From Chloroflexota bacterium (GTDB lineage: Bacteria; Chloroflexota; Dehalococcoidia; Lucifugimonadales; VGZR01), in NCBI GenBank assembly GCA_027625225.1, contig JAQBWG010000088.1:1-7453 (forward strand): a stretch of DNA of 7,453 nucleotides, in the 5' to 3' direction. Positions 6,101 to 7,453 of the stretch are shown in pieces. Positions within the stretch are counted from its first letter, which is position 1. Each line of letters starts with the position of its first letter. Below the pieces are notes generated by a model that worked only from the letters and a program-made list of their open reading frames with translations, was not told where the DNA came from and made no database searches. The position numbers and the translations under genes are program-made.

Positions 6101-6829
6101 CTATCGCCAGCCTGCTCGAGATATACGGATCGAGTTCCTCAGTTCACTGGCTGTTGTAAATACCGTCGGCAATTCTGCATTGAAGCGATAGTTCACGATT
6201 TGCCGAAGCTTTTCCAGCGCCCAGGGCGAGGTGTTCTGATTCCCCAATCCGTCCAGCACCATCAGCGGAGCGTTCTGCACCTGCTCGAAGAGGTCGGTAT
6301 ACGACACGTCGCTGTTCGGTGAGAAACTCGACCGCAGGTGATCCATTAAATCGGAAACGTGAACGAACAACGCGAGGTGTCCGGCCTTGATGCGCTGATT
6401 GGCGATTGCGGCGGCCAGGTGTGTTTTGCCTGCTCCGTGCGGCCCGATGAGCACTAGCCAGCCGTGCGGGTTCTCGGCATAGGCCTCTGCCGTTTCCACC
6501 GTTTCCCCGAGTAGCTTTCGCTCGTCGAGGTCTTCGAGCCTTTCTAGGTCGAACGAGTCGAACGTATACCGTGTGAGCGCGCCCAGATTCGAATAACGCA
6601 GGAGTCGTGCGGCGCGTCCCTCATCCATACGTTCCGTCTGGCACTCACAGGTGATTGCCCGCCCGAAGTCCGGATTGCCGACGGGCACGTCGAGCGTGTA
6701 CCAGCCTCGTCCACCGCAGCGCGGACACTGGTCGCCCGGCTCATCGTCTTCGGGCGGAGGCAGGTCGCCGGACAGAGCCGAACGGCCTGGCTGCCCCAGT
6801 TTTTTTAAGATGTCACCTAGTTCTTCCAC
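6101..6829 (-). CDS. DnaC-like zinc-finger AAA+ helicase loader, C-terminus cut by a frameshift
   Basis: A 242-aa frame (GTG at 6829; GAGGAA about 12 nt upstream). An N-terminal zinc-finger-like segment has Cys35, Cys38, Cys61 and Cys63 (CPRC ... CEC). It is followed by YTFDSFDL (88-95) and an IstB/DnaC-type AAA+ domain: Walker A GPHGAGKTH (129-137), Walker B-like LMVLDGLG (189-196), sensor-1 PTVFTTASEL (221-230). The usual second acidic residue of Walker B is Gly194. After Leu230 the frame runs into the unrelated tail RNSIRISRAGWR and stops, whereas a -1 shift at that point gives EELDPYISSRL, the expected arginine-finger segment, and continues into the second AAA+ frame. The product as read lacks its arginine finger. 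It begins 19 nt after the DnaD-domain gene, the usual partner of such loaders. Fold is firm; functionality of the split form is doubtful. Confidence 0.87.
   Translation of the reverse strand: MEELGDILKKLGQPGRSALSGDLPPPEDDEPGDQCPRCGGRGWYTLDVPVGNPDFGRAITCECQTERMDEGRAARLLRYSNLGALTRYTFDSFDLERLEDLDERKLLGETVETAEAYAENPHGWLVLIGPHGAGKTHLAAAIANQRIKAGHLALFVHVSDLMDHLRSSFSPNSDVSYTDLFEQVQNAPLMVLDGLGNQNTSPWALEKLRQIVNYRFNAELPTVFTTASELRNSIRISRAGWR
6136..6146 (-). other. Frame change splitting a tandem AAA+ protein
   Basis: On the minus strand the CTG codon for Leu230 (6142-6140) is followed by AGG. Reading the G at 6140 a second time gives GAG GAA CTC GAT, that is ELEELDP, exactly the family-like continuation. 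The other frame cannot have been used further upstream because it has a TGA at 6146-6144. The likely ancestral text is CTGGAG, with one G of the pair lost, or missed in the sequence. No X XXY YYZ slippery heptamer is visible here, so programmed frameshifting is not supported by sequence. Confidence 0.78.
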
Positions 6830-6848
6830 GATAGGTTCGTTTCCTCAG

Positions 6849-7453
6849 CTAATACCGGAATTCTCTGGTCTGGCTTACGTTGTCGCCAGGCTTCCCGAAG
6901 GTCGAATCACCGCCTCTTCCTTCACGTTCCCATCGCTCCAGGATGCGCGCGATGTACCGCCAGCTTCGCTTATTGTTAGCGACGGCCTCCTTGAACGCAT
7001 CGGTGACCCACTGCTTCGGATATGTTTTCTCAGCCTCTTGCAACTCCTCTACGATGAGCGGGCTAAGCGTTCCGATGTTGTCTTCATACAGCGTGAAAAT
7101 GTTTGACCGCGGTGCGGGCTTCACCGGCTCGGTATCCATGTCGGGATTTGCCCTGACATCGGAAATACGCCCTACGGTCTGCCTCCCTGTTTCCGTATTG
7201 AGTGCATAGACTGGTTCGTTGGAACCGGACGCCCCTTGGGCAAGTACCTTGTGTCGCACCGCCGCTCCCAGAACACCCTGTAGTGCAACCTCGAAATCTG
7301 GTTTCCCTGTGAGGATTTCGAGCAGCACAACGTCCGTCTTCAATTCGGAGAGAGTTACCGCTCGCGGGGCACGGCGTTTCTGGCCGAGATGCCACACCAC
7401 CCGCAGTATCACCTTCAACTCGATGGGGTCTTCGATTTGAGCCAGTAATGGTC
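6849..7453 (-). CDS. DnaD-domain replication protein, 5' end outside the window
   Basis: A primosome-type DNA replication protein. In the 189 residues counted from a TTG at 7418, residues 104-165 form a clear DnaD/DnaB_2 (PF07261-like) domain, with IFTLYEDNIGTLSPLIVEEL and the diagnostic NNKRSWRYIARILERW (148-163). The N-terminal part (LKVILRVVWHLGQKRRAPRAV) resembles the winged-helix segment of Chloroflexota and cyanobacterial DnaD-like proteins. The frame remains open past 7418 to the right edge, reading PLLAQIEDPIE before the TTG, which also fits the family, so the real start is outside the window and the TTG is not it. In Firmicutes, DnaD-type proteins help to recruit the helicase and its loader to DNA; here the DnaC-like loader follows after 19 nt, so the two probably act together. 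It is the first visible gene of the minus-strand operon. Confidence 0.9.
   Translation of the reverse strand, partial: PLLAQIEDPIELKVILRVVWHLGQKRRAPRAVTLSELKTDVVLLEILTGKPDFEVALQGVLGAAVRHKVLAQGASGSNEPVYALNTETGRQTVGRISDVRANPDMDTEPVKPAPRSNIFTLYEDNIGTLSPLIVEELQEAEKTYPKQWVTDAFKEAVANNKRSWRYIARILERWEREGRGGDSTFGKPGDNVSQTREFRY

Noticed and set aside
6101..6146. Programmed -1 ribosomal frameshift in the loader
   Set aside because: No slippery heptamer of the X XXY YYZ type is found at the point where the homology changes frame. A lost base or sequence error is simpler, though not excluded without reads.
6785..6810. Run of seven T (6800-6806) as a + strand terminator
   Set aside because: Only a 4-bp stem (CTGG/CCAG) precedes it, no + strand gene ends there, and the run encodes Lys-Lys in the N-terminus of the minus-strand loader.
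5412..6829. IS21-type transposition helper (IstB) pair
   Set aside because: The AAA+ domains are of the IstB/DnaC type, but no IstA transposase or terminal repeats are present. The upstream gene is a DnaD-domain replication protein, and the first domain has the zinc-finger N-terminus of a helicase loader.
6849..7418. TTG at 7418 as the start of the DnaD-domain protein
   Set aside because: The frame is open to the window edge and the residues upstream of the TTG still fit the family N-terminus, so the true start lies outside the window.

Overview
The window looks like a chromosomal segment of a moderately GC-rich bacterium, most probably a member of the Chloroflexota (Dehalococcoidia/SAR202-like). 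This is an inference from the gene set: a DnaD-type replication protein directly followed by a DnaC-like helicase loader with a zinc-finger N-terminus, together with a COG3199-type NAD kinase and a SnoaL-like protein. No RNA gene, insertion sequence, CRISPR array or phage module is visible, and coding density is very high.

Left part (1-3224, mostly + strand). A strong terminator-like hairpin ends just before the start of a COG3199 ATP-NAD kinase-like gene. That gene converges, with a 2-nt gap, on a minus-strand SnoaL-like gene. The SnoaL-like gene diverges from a zinc-dependent alcohol dehydrogenase over a 113-bp region that holds a good sigma70-type promoter. Cytidine deaminase follows the dehydrogenase after 9 nt and is probably co-transcribed with it.

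Right part (3221-7453, all minus strand, transcribed from right to left). The gene order is: DnaD-domain replication protein (5' end outside the window), DnaC-like zinc-finger AAA+ loader, second AAA+ loader domain, HIT-family hydrolase, alpha/beta hydrolase, and an inosine/uridine-type nucleoside hydrolase. Gaps are 19-34 nt, or overlaps, which suggests one operon whose promoter lies beyond the right edge. The operon ends tail to tail with cytidine deaminase, the two stop codons overlapping by 4 bp. Cytidine deaminase and nucleoside hydrolase catalyse consecutive steps of pyrimidine salvage.

The main finding is that the two AAA+ reading frames appear to be one tandem double-AAA+ helicase loader (472 aa when joined), split by a single -1 frame change near 6138-6142. 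Across that point the conserved arginine-finger segment continues without a gap in the other frame. The first AAA+ module also has an altered Walker B motif (LDGLG), while the second is canonical (LDDLG), so the intact protein may have been an asymmetric ATPase. Everything else in the window is ordinary metabolism and salvage.
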